From Osedax frankpressi (taxonomy: Eukaryota > Annelida > Polychaeta > Sabellida > Siboglinidae): DNA of 64,000 bases. The notes beneath the pieces are model-generated. The model saw nothing but the letters and a program-made list of their open reading frames with translations. It was not told the DNA's origin and made no database searches. Location of the stretch: assembly GCA_964035775.1 (NCBI GenBank), contig OZ038318.1, forward strand, positions 656,637-720,636. The letters are read 5' to 3'. The position numbers and the translations under genes were made by a program. Shown here one piece after another: positions 1 to 13,803 of this stretch. Each line of letters opens with the position of its first letter. Position 1 is the first letter of the stretch.

Positions 1-617
1 ATTTGAATTAATTACACTTGTTGAATAATTATAATGATTATTTAAATAATAATTATTAATTAATTAATATATTATAAATATATTTAACAAATTGGATTAA
101 ATATTGCAGGTTCATAAAACTAACATATCTATGCACAACTATATATATATATATATATATACTAGGATTAGGATATATTTATATACTCACATTGTATAAT
201 ATATTTTATATATTATAAAATGTACGTATATAAAATTTATATATATAATATAATAATATTATACTATTTTTAATAAATGCATTAATTCCTTAAATTATAA
301 AACTTTATGATTATTTAAATATAATTATAATATATATAGATTATACATAGTTACTATAGATAATTATATTTAGTAGAAAGTAAAGCAAATAACAAAAGAT
401 ATGTGTTGTCAAAATAATATATATATTTGTGTAATGTGATTATTTTATATTATACTACACACATTTATGTGACTGGATATTATTTCTAGTAGATTATGTA
501 TTCTATACACGTGCTTGCACGGATACATATGCACATATATAAACACCCCACTCATACACACATATACAATCACACACATACATATACACACACACACCCA
601 TACACACCCACGCACAC

Positions 618-697
<80 letters not shown>

Positions 698-1403
698 ATG
701 TATATATATATATATATCATAGAGTGCATACCATATGCATATGTGTATATATGAAATATATCAAAATAACTCAGTGTGTCGAGGAGAATTGAAACCAACA
801 CTACAATTTACGAATTGCATTGTGATTACTAATTGTTCATTAGAATAGAAATGAATTTTATCTGGGAATAGATTTACTGATATCAAAAGTAGGCAGGCCA
901 TGCGTAGTGATTTATACTCTACGTTATGCAATGAACTTATTCATTGTAAATATGTACCCTAGTTAGAATCAGTTTATTTCATTTCACCATTACAGTAATT
1001 TAACTATATCATATGAAACTATGACAATTATATTACAAATCAAATAATTAACCTCTATATAGCACAAATAATATAATTGATTAGGACCAGTGTCTACTAT
1101 ATGTATCTATTTTCTTTTCGTGTAAACAGAACACTCAAAAGACTATTTAAATGTAACGTTTTTAAGCAACAGATTAATTGTATGAAATTCGGCAATATAT
1201 TTGTGTTATTATATCAATTATATGTGCAAATAATTTATAAAGTGTATATTATACATATATAAATAAAAGCCCCATAAACACTGCAAATATTCATCAATAT
1301 AATGAAGGTATTCTCTTAGTAAAGTTATAATGCACATTATACAGTTGCTATTTCTCATAGAAATTTATTCGCATATACTTACTTTCTGTATTATTTCTAT
1401 ATT
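1..1403. other. AT-rich DNA with simple repeats
   Basis: (TA)n at 140-161; a CA-rich tract (541-625) running into (TA)n (615-718). No supported gene; short open frames here come from the repeats. Confidence 0.6.
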
Positions 1404-3437
1404 TACCCCTATATGATATTACCCCTATACGTTATCACCCCTATACGTTATTACCCCTATACATTATTAACCCTATATGTTATTAACCCTATATGTTATT
1501 ACCCCTATATATTATTACCCCTATATGTTATTACCCCTATATATTATTACCCCTATATGTTATTACCCCTATATGTTATTATCCATATATGTCATTACCC
1601 CTATATGTTATTACCACTAACCGACATTACCCCAATATGTTATTACCCCTATATGTTATTACCCTATATGTTATTACCCCTATATGTTATTACCCTATAT
1701 GTTATTACCCCTATATGTTATTACCCCTATATATTATTACCCCTATACGTTATTACCCCTATATTTTATTGCCTCTATATAGTATTGCCCCTATATGTTA
1801 TTACCCCTATATGTTATTACACCTATATGTTATTACCCATATATATTATTACCCTTATATATTATTACCCTATATGTTATTACCCCTATATGTTATTACC
1901 CTATATGTTATTACCCCTATATGTTATTACCCTATATGTTATTACCCCTATATATTATTACCCCTATACGTTATTACCCCTATATTTTATTGCCTCTATA
2001 TATTATTGCCCCTATATGTTATTACCCCTATATGTTATTACACCTATATGTTATTACCCCTATATATTATTACCCTTATATATTATTACCCTATATGTTA
2101 TTACCCCTATATATTATTTCCTCTATATGTTATTAACCCAATATTGTATTGCCTCTATATATTATTACCCCTTTATGTTATTACCCCTATATGTTATTAC
2201 CCCTATATATTATTACCCCTATATGTTATTACCCCTATATGTTATTACCCCTATATGTTATTACCCCTATATGTTATTACCCCTATATGTTATTACCCCT
2301 ATATGTTATTACCCCTATATGTTATTACCCCTATATGTTATTACCCCTATATGTTATTACCCCTATATGTTATTACCCCTATATGTTATTACCCCTATAT
2401 GTTATTACCCCTATATATTATTACCCTTATATATTATTACCCTATATGTTATTACCCCTATATATTATTTCCTCTATATGTTATTAACCCAATATTGTAT
2501 TACCCCTATATGTTATTACCCCTATATGTTATTACCCCTATATGTTATTACCCCTATATGTTATTACACCTATATGTTATTACCCCTATATATTATTACC
2601 CTTATATATTATTACCCTATATGTTATTACCCCTATATGTTATTACCCCTATATATTATTTCCTCTATATGTTATTAACCCAATATTGTATTGCCTCTAT
2701 ATATTATTACCCCTTTATGTTATTACCCCTATATGTTATTACCCCTATATATTATTACCCCTATATGTTATTACCCCTATATGTTATTACCCCTATATAT
2801 TATTACCCCTATATGTTATTACCCCTATATGTTATTACCCCTATATGTTATTACCCCTATATGTTATTACCCCTATATATTATTTCCTCTATATGTTATT
2901 AACCCAATATTGTATTGCCTCTATATATTATTACCCCTTTATGTTATTACCCCTATATGTTATTACCCCTATATATTATTACCCCTATATGTTATTACCC
3001 CTATATGTTATTACCCCTATATATTATTACCCCTATATGTTATTACCCCTATATGTTATTACCCCTATATGTTATTACCCCTATATGTTATTACCCCTAT
3101 ATGTTATTACCCCTATATGTTATTACCCCTATATGTTATTACCCCTATATGTTATTACCCCTATATGTTATTACCCCTATATGTTATTACCCCTATATGT
3201 TATTACCCCTATATGTTATTACCCCTATATGTTATTACCCCTATATGTTATTACCCCTATATGTTATTACCCTTATATGTTATTACCCCTATATGTTATT
3301 ACCCCTATATGTTATTACCCCTATATGTTATTACCCCTATATGTTATTACCCCTATATGGTATTGCCCCTATATGTTATTACCCCTATATGTTATTACCC
3401 CTATATGGTATTGCCCCTATATATTATTACCTCTATA
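1404..3437 (+). repeat. 16-bp satellite CCCCTATATGTTATTA
   Basis: About 125 units, with G/A variants at position 10 and occasional 15-base units (one C lost). A marked variant block (AACCCAATATTGTATT) recurs near 2135, 2486, 2677 and 2901, showing larger blocks copied as units. Runs toward 3437 end in GGTATTGCCCC variants. Confidence 0.95.
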
Positions 3438-3683
3438 TCATATATCTACTGACCTATTGACTATTTCTGCACTCCTGACTCTTATTTAGTTTATAATGAT
3501 GATAAATATACACAATTATTTCATTAATAAACTGCGAACGTATTACTTGAATGTGAAATAGATTTGCGTATAGGGAACCTGATTATAGATAATGCATTTG
3601 AGCATTGAAGTGGCATTGTACCATATTGTCAAATCTTATATTCGCATTGTTCATTTCGTAGTTGTCATTCATTATGTTTACAG

Positions 3684-3785
3684 GATGCCGACCTATCTGT
3701 AGTAATCGAGCACTGCCCACCTACCATTGTTACACATGATTTCTGTCACCAACAATGCAACTCCACTCTAGTTAATAATACACAA
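3684..3785 (+). CDS. Candidate internal exon (34 codons), unproven
   Basis: A 102-base stretch preceded by TTTACAG and followed by GTAATA is open only in the phase-0 frame and is clearly richer in G+C than its flanks. It would read DADLSVVIEHCPPTIV and onward, with three cysteines. Phase would fit the next dystrophin exon at 16028. The peptide does not look like a spectrin helix, so it may be an unrelated or chance open stretch. Confidence 0.25.
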
Positions 3786-4290
3786 GTAATATTATAGTAT
3801 CTTGAATATTTAAATAAATACTTAATTTTTTATACATAAATATATCTACACGATATAACAAATTAAATAGCATAATTTTAGTTGTGTATTTATTTTAAGC
3901 AATAAATATTAAAATATTGTATATCACAACGCCACAACCCGTTAATATTTTCTGTTGCATACTTATTTCTTCTTTATTATTTTAATAATAGTAATCTTAT
4001 AGAAATAGCTTTAAAATATGCAAGAATAGTTTAAAATCGTTACATCTTATTAATTAATTAATAATTTATTGTTTATGACTTTAAGATAATTATTTAACTA
4101 ATAAGTTATACTTTTTACGTTTATAAAAATATCGTATATAAATATCGAGGTTATGTAATATATTGCATAACATATTTTGATCTTTAAAAAACTTGCAACT
4201 TTGCAATAACTATAAATATATCTCAATTTCTAATTAATAAATATTTATTGTATAATTATCATAATGTATACTTTAACATATTTAATGTAG

Positions 4291-7200
4291 AATACTATAT
4301 AGAATACTATATAGAATACTATATAGAATACTATATAGAATACTATATAGAATACTATATAGAATACTATATAGAATACTATATAGAATACTATATAGAA
4401 TACTATATAGAATACTATATAGAATACTATATAGAATACTATATAGAATACTATATAGAATACTATATAGAATACTATATAGAATACTATATAGAATACT
4501 ATATAGAATACTATATAGAATACTATATAGAATACTATATAGAATACTATATAGAATACTATATAGAATACTATATAGAATACTATATAGAATACTATAT
4601 AGAATACTATATAGAATACTATATAGAATACTATATAGAATACTATATAGAATACTATATAGAATACTATATAGAATACTATATAGAATACTATATAGAA
4701 TACTATATAGAATACTATATAGAATACTATATAGAATACTATATAGAATACTATATAGAATACTATATAGAATACTATATAGAATACTATATAGAATACT
4801 ATATAGAATACTATATAGAATACTATATAGAATACTATATAGAATACTATATAGAATACTATATAGAATACTATATAGAATACTATATAGAATACTATAT
4901 AGAATACTATATAGAATACTATATAGAATACTATGTAGAATACTATGTAGAATACTATGTAGAATACTATGTAGAATACTATGTAGAATACTATGTAGAA
5001 TACTATGTAGAATACTATGTAGAATACTATGTAGAATACTATGTAGAATACTATGTAGAATACTATGTAGAATACTATGTAGAATACTATGTAGAATACT
5101 ATGTAGAATACTATGTAGAATACTATGTAGAATACTATGTAGAATACTATGTAGAATACTATGTAGAATACTATGTAGAATACTATGTAGAATACTATGT
5201 AGAATACTATGTAGAATACTATGTAGAATACTATGTAGAATACTATGTAGAATACTATGTAGAATACTATGTAGAATACTATGTAGAATACTATGTAGAA
5301 TACTATGTAGAATACTATGTAGAATACTATGTAGAATACTATGTAGAATACTATGTAGAATACTATGTAGAATACTATGTAGAATACTATGTAGAATACT
5401 ATGTAGAATACTATGTAGAATACTATGTAGAATACTATGTAGAATACTATGTAGAATACTATGTAGAATACTATGTAGAATACTATGTAGAATACTATGT
5501 AGAATACTATGTAGAATACTATGTAGAATACTATGTAGAATACTATGTAGAATACTATGTAGAATACTATGTAGAATACTATGTAGAATACTATGTAGAA
5601 TACTATGTAGAATACTATGTAGAATACTATGTAGAATACTATGTAGAATACTATGTAGAATACTATGTAGAATACTATGTAGAATACTATGTAGAATACT
5701 ATGTAGAATACTATGTAGAATACTATGTAGAATACTATGTAGAATACTATGTAGAATACTATGTAGAATACTATGTAGAATACTATGTAGAATACTATGT
5801 AGAATACTATGTAGAATACTATGTAGAATACTATGTAGAATACTATGTAGAATACTATGTAGAATACTATGTAGAATACTATGTAGAATACTATGTAGAA
5901 TACTATGTAGAATACTATGTAGAATACTATGTAGAATACTATGTAGAATACTATGTAGAATACTATGTAGAATACTATGTAGAATACTATGTAGAATACT
6001 ATGTAGAATACTATGTAGAATACTATGTAGAATACTATGTAGAATACTATGTAGAATACTATGTAGAATACTATGTAGAATACTATGTAGAATACTATGT
6101 AGAATACTATGTAGAATACTATGTAGAATACTATGTAGAATACTATGTAGAATACTATGTAGAATACTATGTAGAATACTATGTAGAATACTATGTAGAA
6201 TACTATGTAGAATACTATGTAGAATACTATGTAGAATACTATGTAGAATACTATGTAGAATACTATGTAGAATACTATGTAGAATACTATGTAGAATACT
6301 ATGTAGAATACCATGTAGAATACCATGTAGAATACCATGTAGAATACCATGTAGAATACCATGTAGAATACCATGTAGAATACCATGTAGAATACCATGT
6401 AGAATACCATGTAGAATACCATGTAGAATACCATGTAGAATACCATGTAGAATACCATGTAGAATACCATGTAGAATACCATGTAGAATACCATGTAGAA
6501 TACCATGTAGAATACCATGTAGAATACCATGTAGAATACCATGTAGAATACCATGTAGAATACCATGTAGAATACCATGTAGAATACCATGTAGAATACC
6601 ATGTAGAATACCATGTAGAATACCATGTAGAATACCATGTAGAATACCATGTAGAATACCATGTAGAATACCATGTAGAATACCATGTAGAATACCATGT
6701 AGAATACCATGTAGAATACCATGTAGAATACCATGTAGAATACCATGTAGAATACCATGTAGAATACCATGTAGAATACCATGTAGAATACCATGTAGAA
6801 TACCATGTAGAATACCATGTAGAATACCATGTAGAATACCATGTAGAATACCATGTAGAATACCATGTAGAATACCATGTAGAATACCATGTAGAATACC
6901 ATGTAGAATACCATGTAGAATACCATGTAGAATACCATGTAGAATACCATGTAGAATACCATGTAGAATACCATGTAGAATACCATGTAGAATACCATGT
7001 AGAATACCATGTAGAATACCATGTAGAATACCATGTAGAATACCATGTAGAATACCATGTAGAATACCATGTAGAATACCATGTAGAATACCATGTAGAA
7101 TACCATGTAGAATACCATGTAGAATACCATGTAGAATACCATGTAGAATACCATGTAGAATACCATGTAGAATACCATGTAGAATACCATGTAGAATACC

Positions 7201-10200
7201 ATGTAGAATACCATGTAGAATACCATGTAGAATACCATGTAGAATACCATGTAGAATACCATGTAGAATACCATGTAGAATACCATGTAGAATACCATGT
7301 AGAATACCATGTAGAATACCATGTAGAATACCATGTAGAATACCATGTAGAATACCATGTAGAATACCATGTAGAATACCATGTAGAATACCATGTAGAA
7401 TACCATGTAGAATACCATGTAGAATACCATGTAGAATACCATGTAGAATACCATGTAGAATACCATGTAGAATACCATGTAGAATACCATGTAGAATACC
7501 ATGTAGAATACCATGTAGAATACCATGTAGAATACCATGTAGAATACCATGTAGAATACCATGTAGAATACCATGTAGAATACCATGTAGAATACCATGT
7601 AGAATACCATGTAGAATACCATGTAGAATACCATGTAGAATACCATGTAGAATACCATGTAGAATACCATGTAGAATACCATGTAGAATACCATGTAGAA
7701 TACCATGTAGAATACCATGTAGAATACCATGTAGAATACCATGTAGAATACCATGTAGAATACCATGTAGAATACCATGTAGAATACCATGTAGAATACC
7801 ATGTAGAATACCATGTAGAATACCATGTAGAATACCATGTAGAATACCATGTAGAATACCATGTAGAATACCATGTAGAATACCATGTAGAATACCATGT
7901 AGAATACCATGTAGAATACCATGTAGAATACCATGTAGAATACCATGTAGAATACCATGTAGAATACCATGTAGAATACCATGTAGAATACCATGTAGAA
8001 TACCATGTAGAATACCATGTAGAATACCATGTAGAATACCATGTAGAATACCATGTAGAATACCATGTAGAATACCATGTAGAATACCATGTAGAATACC
8101 ATGTAGAATACCATGTAGAATACCATGTAGAATACCATGTAGAATACCATGTAGAATACCATGTAGAATACCATGTAGAATACCATGTAGAATACCATGT
8201 AGAATACCATGTAGAATACCATGTAGAATACCATGTAGAATACCATGTAGAATACCATGTAGAATACCATGTAGAATACCATGTAGAATACCATGTAGAA
8301 TACCATGTAGAATACCATGTAGAATACCATGTAGAATACCATGTAGAATACCATGTAGAATACCATGTAGAATACCATGTAGAATACCATGTAGAATACC
8401 ATGTAGAATACCATGTAGAATACCATGTAGAATACCATGTAGAATACCATGTAGAATACCATGTAGAATACCATGTAGAATACCATGTAGAATACCATGT
8501 AGAATACCATGTAGAATACCATGTAGAATACCATGTAGAATACCATGTAGAATACCATGTAGAATACCATGTAGAATACCATGTAGAATACCATGTAGAA
8601 TACCATGTAGAATACCATGTAGAATACCATGTAGAATACCATGTAGAATACCATGTAGAATACCATGTAGAATACCATGTAGAATACCATGTAGAATACC
8701 ATGTAGAATACCATGTAGAATACCATGTAGAATACCATGTAGAATACCATGTAGAATACCATGTAGAATACCATGTAGAATACCATGTAGAATACCATGT
8801 AGAATACCATGTAGAATACCATGTAGAATACCATGTAGAATACCATGTAGAATACCATGTAGAATACCATGTAGAATACCATGTAGAATACCATGTAGAA
8901 TACCATGTAGAATACCATGTAGAATACCATGTAGAATACCATGTAGAATACCATGTAGAATACCATGTAGAATACCATGTAGAATACCATGTAGAATACC
9001 ATGTAGAATACCATGTAGAATACCATGTAGAATACCATGTAGAATACCATGTAGAATACCATGTAGAATACCATGTAGAATACCATGTAGAATACCATGT
9101 AGAATACCATGTAGAATACCATGTAGAATACCATGTAGAATACCATGTAGAATACCATGTAGAATACCATGTAGAATACCATGTAGAATACCATGTAGAA
9201 TACCATGTAGAATACCATGTAGAATACCATGTAGAATACCATGTAGAATACCATGTAGAATACCATGTAGAATACCATGTAGAATACCATGTAGAATACC
9301 ATGTAGAATACCATGTAGAATACCATGTAGAATACCATGTAGAATACCATGTAGAATACCATGTAGAATACCATGTAGAATACCATGTAGAATACCATGT
9401 AGAATACCATGTAGAATACCATGTAGAATACCATGTAGAATACCATGTAGAATACCATGTAGAATACCATGTAGAATACCATGTAGAATACCATGTAGAA
9501 TACCATGTAGAATACCATGTAGAATACCATGTAGAATACCATGTAGAATACCATGTAGAATACCATGTAGAATACCATGTAGAATACCATGTAGAATACC
9601 ATGTAGAATACCATGTAGAATACCATGTAGAATACCATGTAGAATACCATGTAGAATACCATGTAGAATACCATGTAGAATACCATGTAGAATACCATGT
9701 AGAATACCATGTAGAATACCATGTAGAATACCATGTAGAATACCATGTAGAATACCATGTAGAATACCATGTAGAATACCATGTAGAATACCATGTAGAA
9801 TACCATGTAGAATACCATGTAGAATACCATGTAGAATACCATGTAGAATACCATGTAGAATACCATGTAGAATACCATGTAGAATACCATGTAGAATACC
9901 ATGTAGAATACCATGTAGAATACCATGTAGAATACCATGTAGAATACCATGTAGAATACCATGTAGAATACCATGTAGAATACCATGTAGAATACCATGT
10001 AGAATACCATGTAGAATACCATGTAGAATACTTGTAGAATACTATGTAGAATACTATGTAGAATACTATGTAGAATACTATGTAGAATACTATGTAGAAT
10101 ACTATGTAGAATACTATGTAGAATACTATGTAGAATACTATGTAGAATACTATGTAGAATACTATGTAGAATACTATGTAGAATACTATGTAGAATACTA

Positions 10201-10258
10201 TGTAGAATACTATGTAGAATACTATGTAGAATACTATGTAGAATACTATATAGAATAC
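4291..10258 (+). repeat. 12-bp giant satellite, about 497 units, in sorted blocks
   Basis: AATACTATATAG x53 (4291-4926), AATACTATGTAG x115 (4927-6306), AATACCATGTAG x310 (6307-10026), one 11-base unit, AATACTATGTAG x17 (10038-10241), one AATACTATATAG, then a partial unit. Each block is uniform. Because 12 is a multiple of 3 with no stop, both strands show very long open frames; these are not genes. Confidence 0.98.
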
Positions 10259-10904
10259 TGTATTTTACACTAAAGCATTATGTTTATAACCAGCTAGCCA
10301 CCAAGACCATTATATAGAGAATTTAGTTTATATGATAAAGGAATAACAGGTAATATATAACATTATTCAAATTCCTATATATAAAGTTGATATGCAAAGT
10401 TTTGCATTTACCTATTTATATAATGAATTATACTCGTGATTAGAAATCCTTTTAGTCTAAAATACAATGGTTACAGATTTATATAGACAATCTTTACAGA
10501 TGTACATATAGAATACCCTTTACAACAATAGACGTTTGTTCCTGTCAACTAGGCATCATTTTAATGAAAACTACTTATCTGACCGTGATACTTATACCCA
10601 TAAATTTATAAGATGGGGCAGTTTAATTTATAAGGGCAGTTTAATTTACAATAACATCGGGCTGAATAATAATCCCGTAGTGCAATATCGACCGGTAAAT
10701 CTATGAATTAGGCCACATATCATATCAATTTATTCAGTACATACTTCACAAAGTTCTATATCACTATATCCAATGTTAATTAATTTTACCAATAGCATTT
10801 CCCATAAGTATTTCCTCACAAGTACCCCCACAAGTATTTTCTCCAAATAGTATTCCTTTCGTTATTATTTCCTTGCGTTATTATTCCTATCGGTTATCAC
10901 TTAC
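10259..10904. other. Unassigned AT-rich DNA
   Basis: Between two arrays. Slightly richer in G+C around 10540-10710, with no open exon-like stretch. Nothing recognised. Confidence 0.5.
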
Positions 10905-11640
10905 GTATAGTACAATGTACTAACAGTAGTATAATGTATAGCAGTATAATGTATAGTAGGGTAATGTATAGTTGAGTATCGTATATTTAAGTAGTTCAGA
11001 GTAGTGTATTATATAGTAGAGTAGTGTATTGTATATTAGAGTAGCGTATAGTAAAATATAGTATAGTTGAGTAGCGTATAGTAGAGTTACGTATAGTAGA
11101 GTAACGTATAGTAGAGTAGCATATAGTTTAGTAGCGTATAGTAGAGTAGCGTATGGTAGAGTAGCGTATAGTAGAGTAGCGTATAGTAGAGTAGCGTATA
11201 GTAATATAGCATATAGTAATGTATTGAATGATAGAGTAGTGTATAGTAAAATAGAGTATAGTTGACTAGCGTATAGTAGTATATTGTATGCTAGAGTAGT
11301 GTAGCGTATTGTAGAGTAGCGTATAGTAGATTAACGTAAAGTAGAGTAGAATAGCATATAGTAGAGTGGCGTATAGTAGAATAGCGTATAGTAGAGTAAC
11401 GTATGGTAGATTAGCGGAAAGTAGAGTAGAGTAGCGTATAGTAGTATATAATAGTGTAGTGTATAGTTGGGTAGTGTAGAGTAGAGTAGCGTATAGTAGT
11501 GTAGAGTAGCATAAAGTAGAATAACGTATAGTTTAGTAGCGTATTGTAGAGTAGCGTATAGTAGAGTAGCATAAGTAGTGTAGCGTATATTAGTGTAGTG
11601 TATTGTCGAGTAGTGTATTAGAAGTGTATAGAAGTAGTAG
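10905..11640 (+). repeat. Degenerate GTATAGTAGAGTAGC repeat
   Basis: Units of about 15 bases with many substitutions and length changes, G on one strand. Looks older than the neighbouring uniform arrays. Confidence 0.85.
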
Positions 11641-12089
11641 TGTTAATAGTAAAATATGAATAACATTACCCTACATATGTTTTACTGTACATAATGAATA
11701 CACATAACATTTGTGTTGGTTATATTATGCGGTGTGGTGTATGCAATACACTGTAATGTATAATTGTGTTATTTTGTATGTTGTGCGCGTTATAATGTGT
11801 ATTGTGCGGTGTTTTTTGCAGTGTGGTGTAGTGTGGTGTGGTCACGTGATATGATTTGTCTCGTCTCAATTTCTCCTAGACACTTTATCTTAACCACATT
11901 CTCTTTGCTCGAATGAACTACCATGCTGTATTATGTCATCTAATTTCGTCATAACCCTATTACCTCATAGAATTACGTGATGTTATTACTGACGGCATAG
12001 CAAGTAAAACGCTTCTTCTATAATAATACGAAAACAAATTGAATTGATTCTGTATGTAGAGATTTTCTATTGATTTGTTGAATGTATAG

Positions 12090-13803
12090 TAGACATGTTA
12101 TTGGTGGTAAGTATAATTGACATGTATTCAGCATTGTCGTATAGTGGTCAAGAGTGTAATATAGTTGTCAGTAGTATTATGTTGTGGTCAGTAGTGTTAT
12201 GTAGTAGCCTATAATGTTATGTATTGACCATTAATGTTATGTAGTGACCATTAGTGTTATGTAGTGGTCATTAGTGTTATATAGTGGTCAAAATTGTTAT
12301 GTAGTGGTCAGTAATGTTATGTAGTGGCCTGTAATGCTATGTAGTGGTCAGTAGTGTTATATGGTGTTCAGTAGTATTATGCAGTGGTCAGTAGTATTAT
12401 TTAGTCACCATTAGTGTTATTTAGTGGTCGGTAGTGTTATGTAGTGTCCATTAGTGTTATGTAGTTATCAGTAGTGTTATGTAGTGGTCAGTAATGTTAT
12501 TAAGTTATCAGTAGTGTTATGTAGTGGTCAGTAATGTTATTAAGTTGTCAGTAGTGTTATGTAGTGTTATGTAGCGACCAGTGGTGTCGTGTAGTGGTCA
12601 GTGATGTTATGTAGTGGCCAGTAGTGTAATGTAGTGGTCACTAGTTTTATGTAGTGGTAAATAGTGTTATGTATTGACCATTAGTGTTATGTAGTGGTCA
12701 GTAGTGTTATGTAGTGATCAGTAGTGTTAGGTAGTGGTCAGTAGTGTAATGTAGTGGTCACTAGTTTTATGTAGTGGTAAATAGTGTTATGTATTGACCA
12801 TTAGTGTTATGTAGTGGTCAGTAGTGTTATGTAGTGATCAGTAGTGTTAGGTAGTGGTCAGTAGTGTAATGTAGTGGTCACTAGTTTTATGTAGTGGTAA
12901 ATAGTGTTATGTAGTGACCAGTAGTGTAATGTAGTGGTCACTAGTTTTATGTAGTGGTAAATAATGTTATTAAGTGGTCAGTAGTGTTATGTAGCGATCA
13001 GTAGTGTCGTGTAGTGGTCAGGAATGTTATGTAGTGACCATTAGTGTTATGTAGTGGTCAGTAGAATTATGTAGTGACCATTAGTGTTATGTAGTGGTCA
13101 GTAGTGTTATGTAGTAACAATTAGTGTTATGTTATTGTCAGTACAGTTATGTAGTGACCATTAGTATTATGTAGTTATCAATAAGGTTATATAGTGGTCA
13201 GTAGTGTTATTTAGTGGTCAGTAGTGTTATGTAGTGATCAGTAGTATTATTTAGTGACCAATAGTGTTACGTAGTGGTCAGTAGTGTTAGGTAGTGGTCA
13301 GTAGTATTATATAGTGACCAGTAGTGTAATGTAGTGGTCACTAGTTTTATGTAGTGGTAAATAATGTTATTAAGTGGTCAGTAGTGTTATGTAGCGATCA
13401 GTAGTGTCGTGTAGTGGTCAGGAATGTTATGTAGTGACCATTAGTGTTATGTAGTGGTCAGTAGAATTATGTAGTGACCATTAGTGTTATGTAGTGGTCA
13501 GTAGTGTTATGTAGTAACAATTAGTGTTATGTTATTGTCAGTACAGTTATGTAGTGACCATTAGTATTATGTAGTTATCAATAAGGTTATATAGTGGTCA
13601 GTAGTGTTATTTAGTGGTCAGTAGTGTTATGTAGTGATCAGTAGTATTATTTAGTGACCAATAGTGTTACGTAGTGGTCAGTAGTGTTAGGTAGTGGTCA
13701 GTAGTATTATATAGTGACCAGTAGTGTAATGTAGTGGTCACTAGTTTTATGTAGAGGTAAATAGTGTTATGTAGTGACCATTAGTGTTATGTAGTGGTCA
13801 ATA
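12090..13803 (+). repeat. 20-bp array with 120-bp and 400-bp higher-order copies
   Basis: Basic unit GTAGTGGTCAGTAGTGTTAT and variants. The marker GTAGTGTAATGTAGTGGTCA starts copies at 12621, 12741 and 12861 (120-base period), then 12921, 13321 and 13721 (400-base period). The two 400-base copies look identical. Confidence 0.95.

Noticed and set aside
1413-3489. Several overlapping 110-470 codon frames (ITPICYYPYMLLPLY repeats)
   Set aside because: Products of the 16-bp satellite, in all three forward frames, without any non-repeat sequence.
4245-10037. Open frames of more than 1900 codons on both strands
   Set aside because: They are pure translations of the 12-bp satellite (EYYI/EYHV and MVFY repeats); a 12-base unit without stops is open by construction.
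12090-13803. Regularly spaced repeats suggesting a CRISPR array
   Set aside because: No unique spacers; the whole segment is a simple tandem array in an animal gene region.
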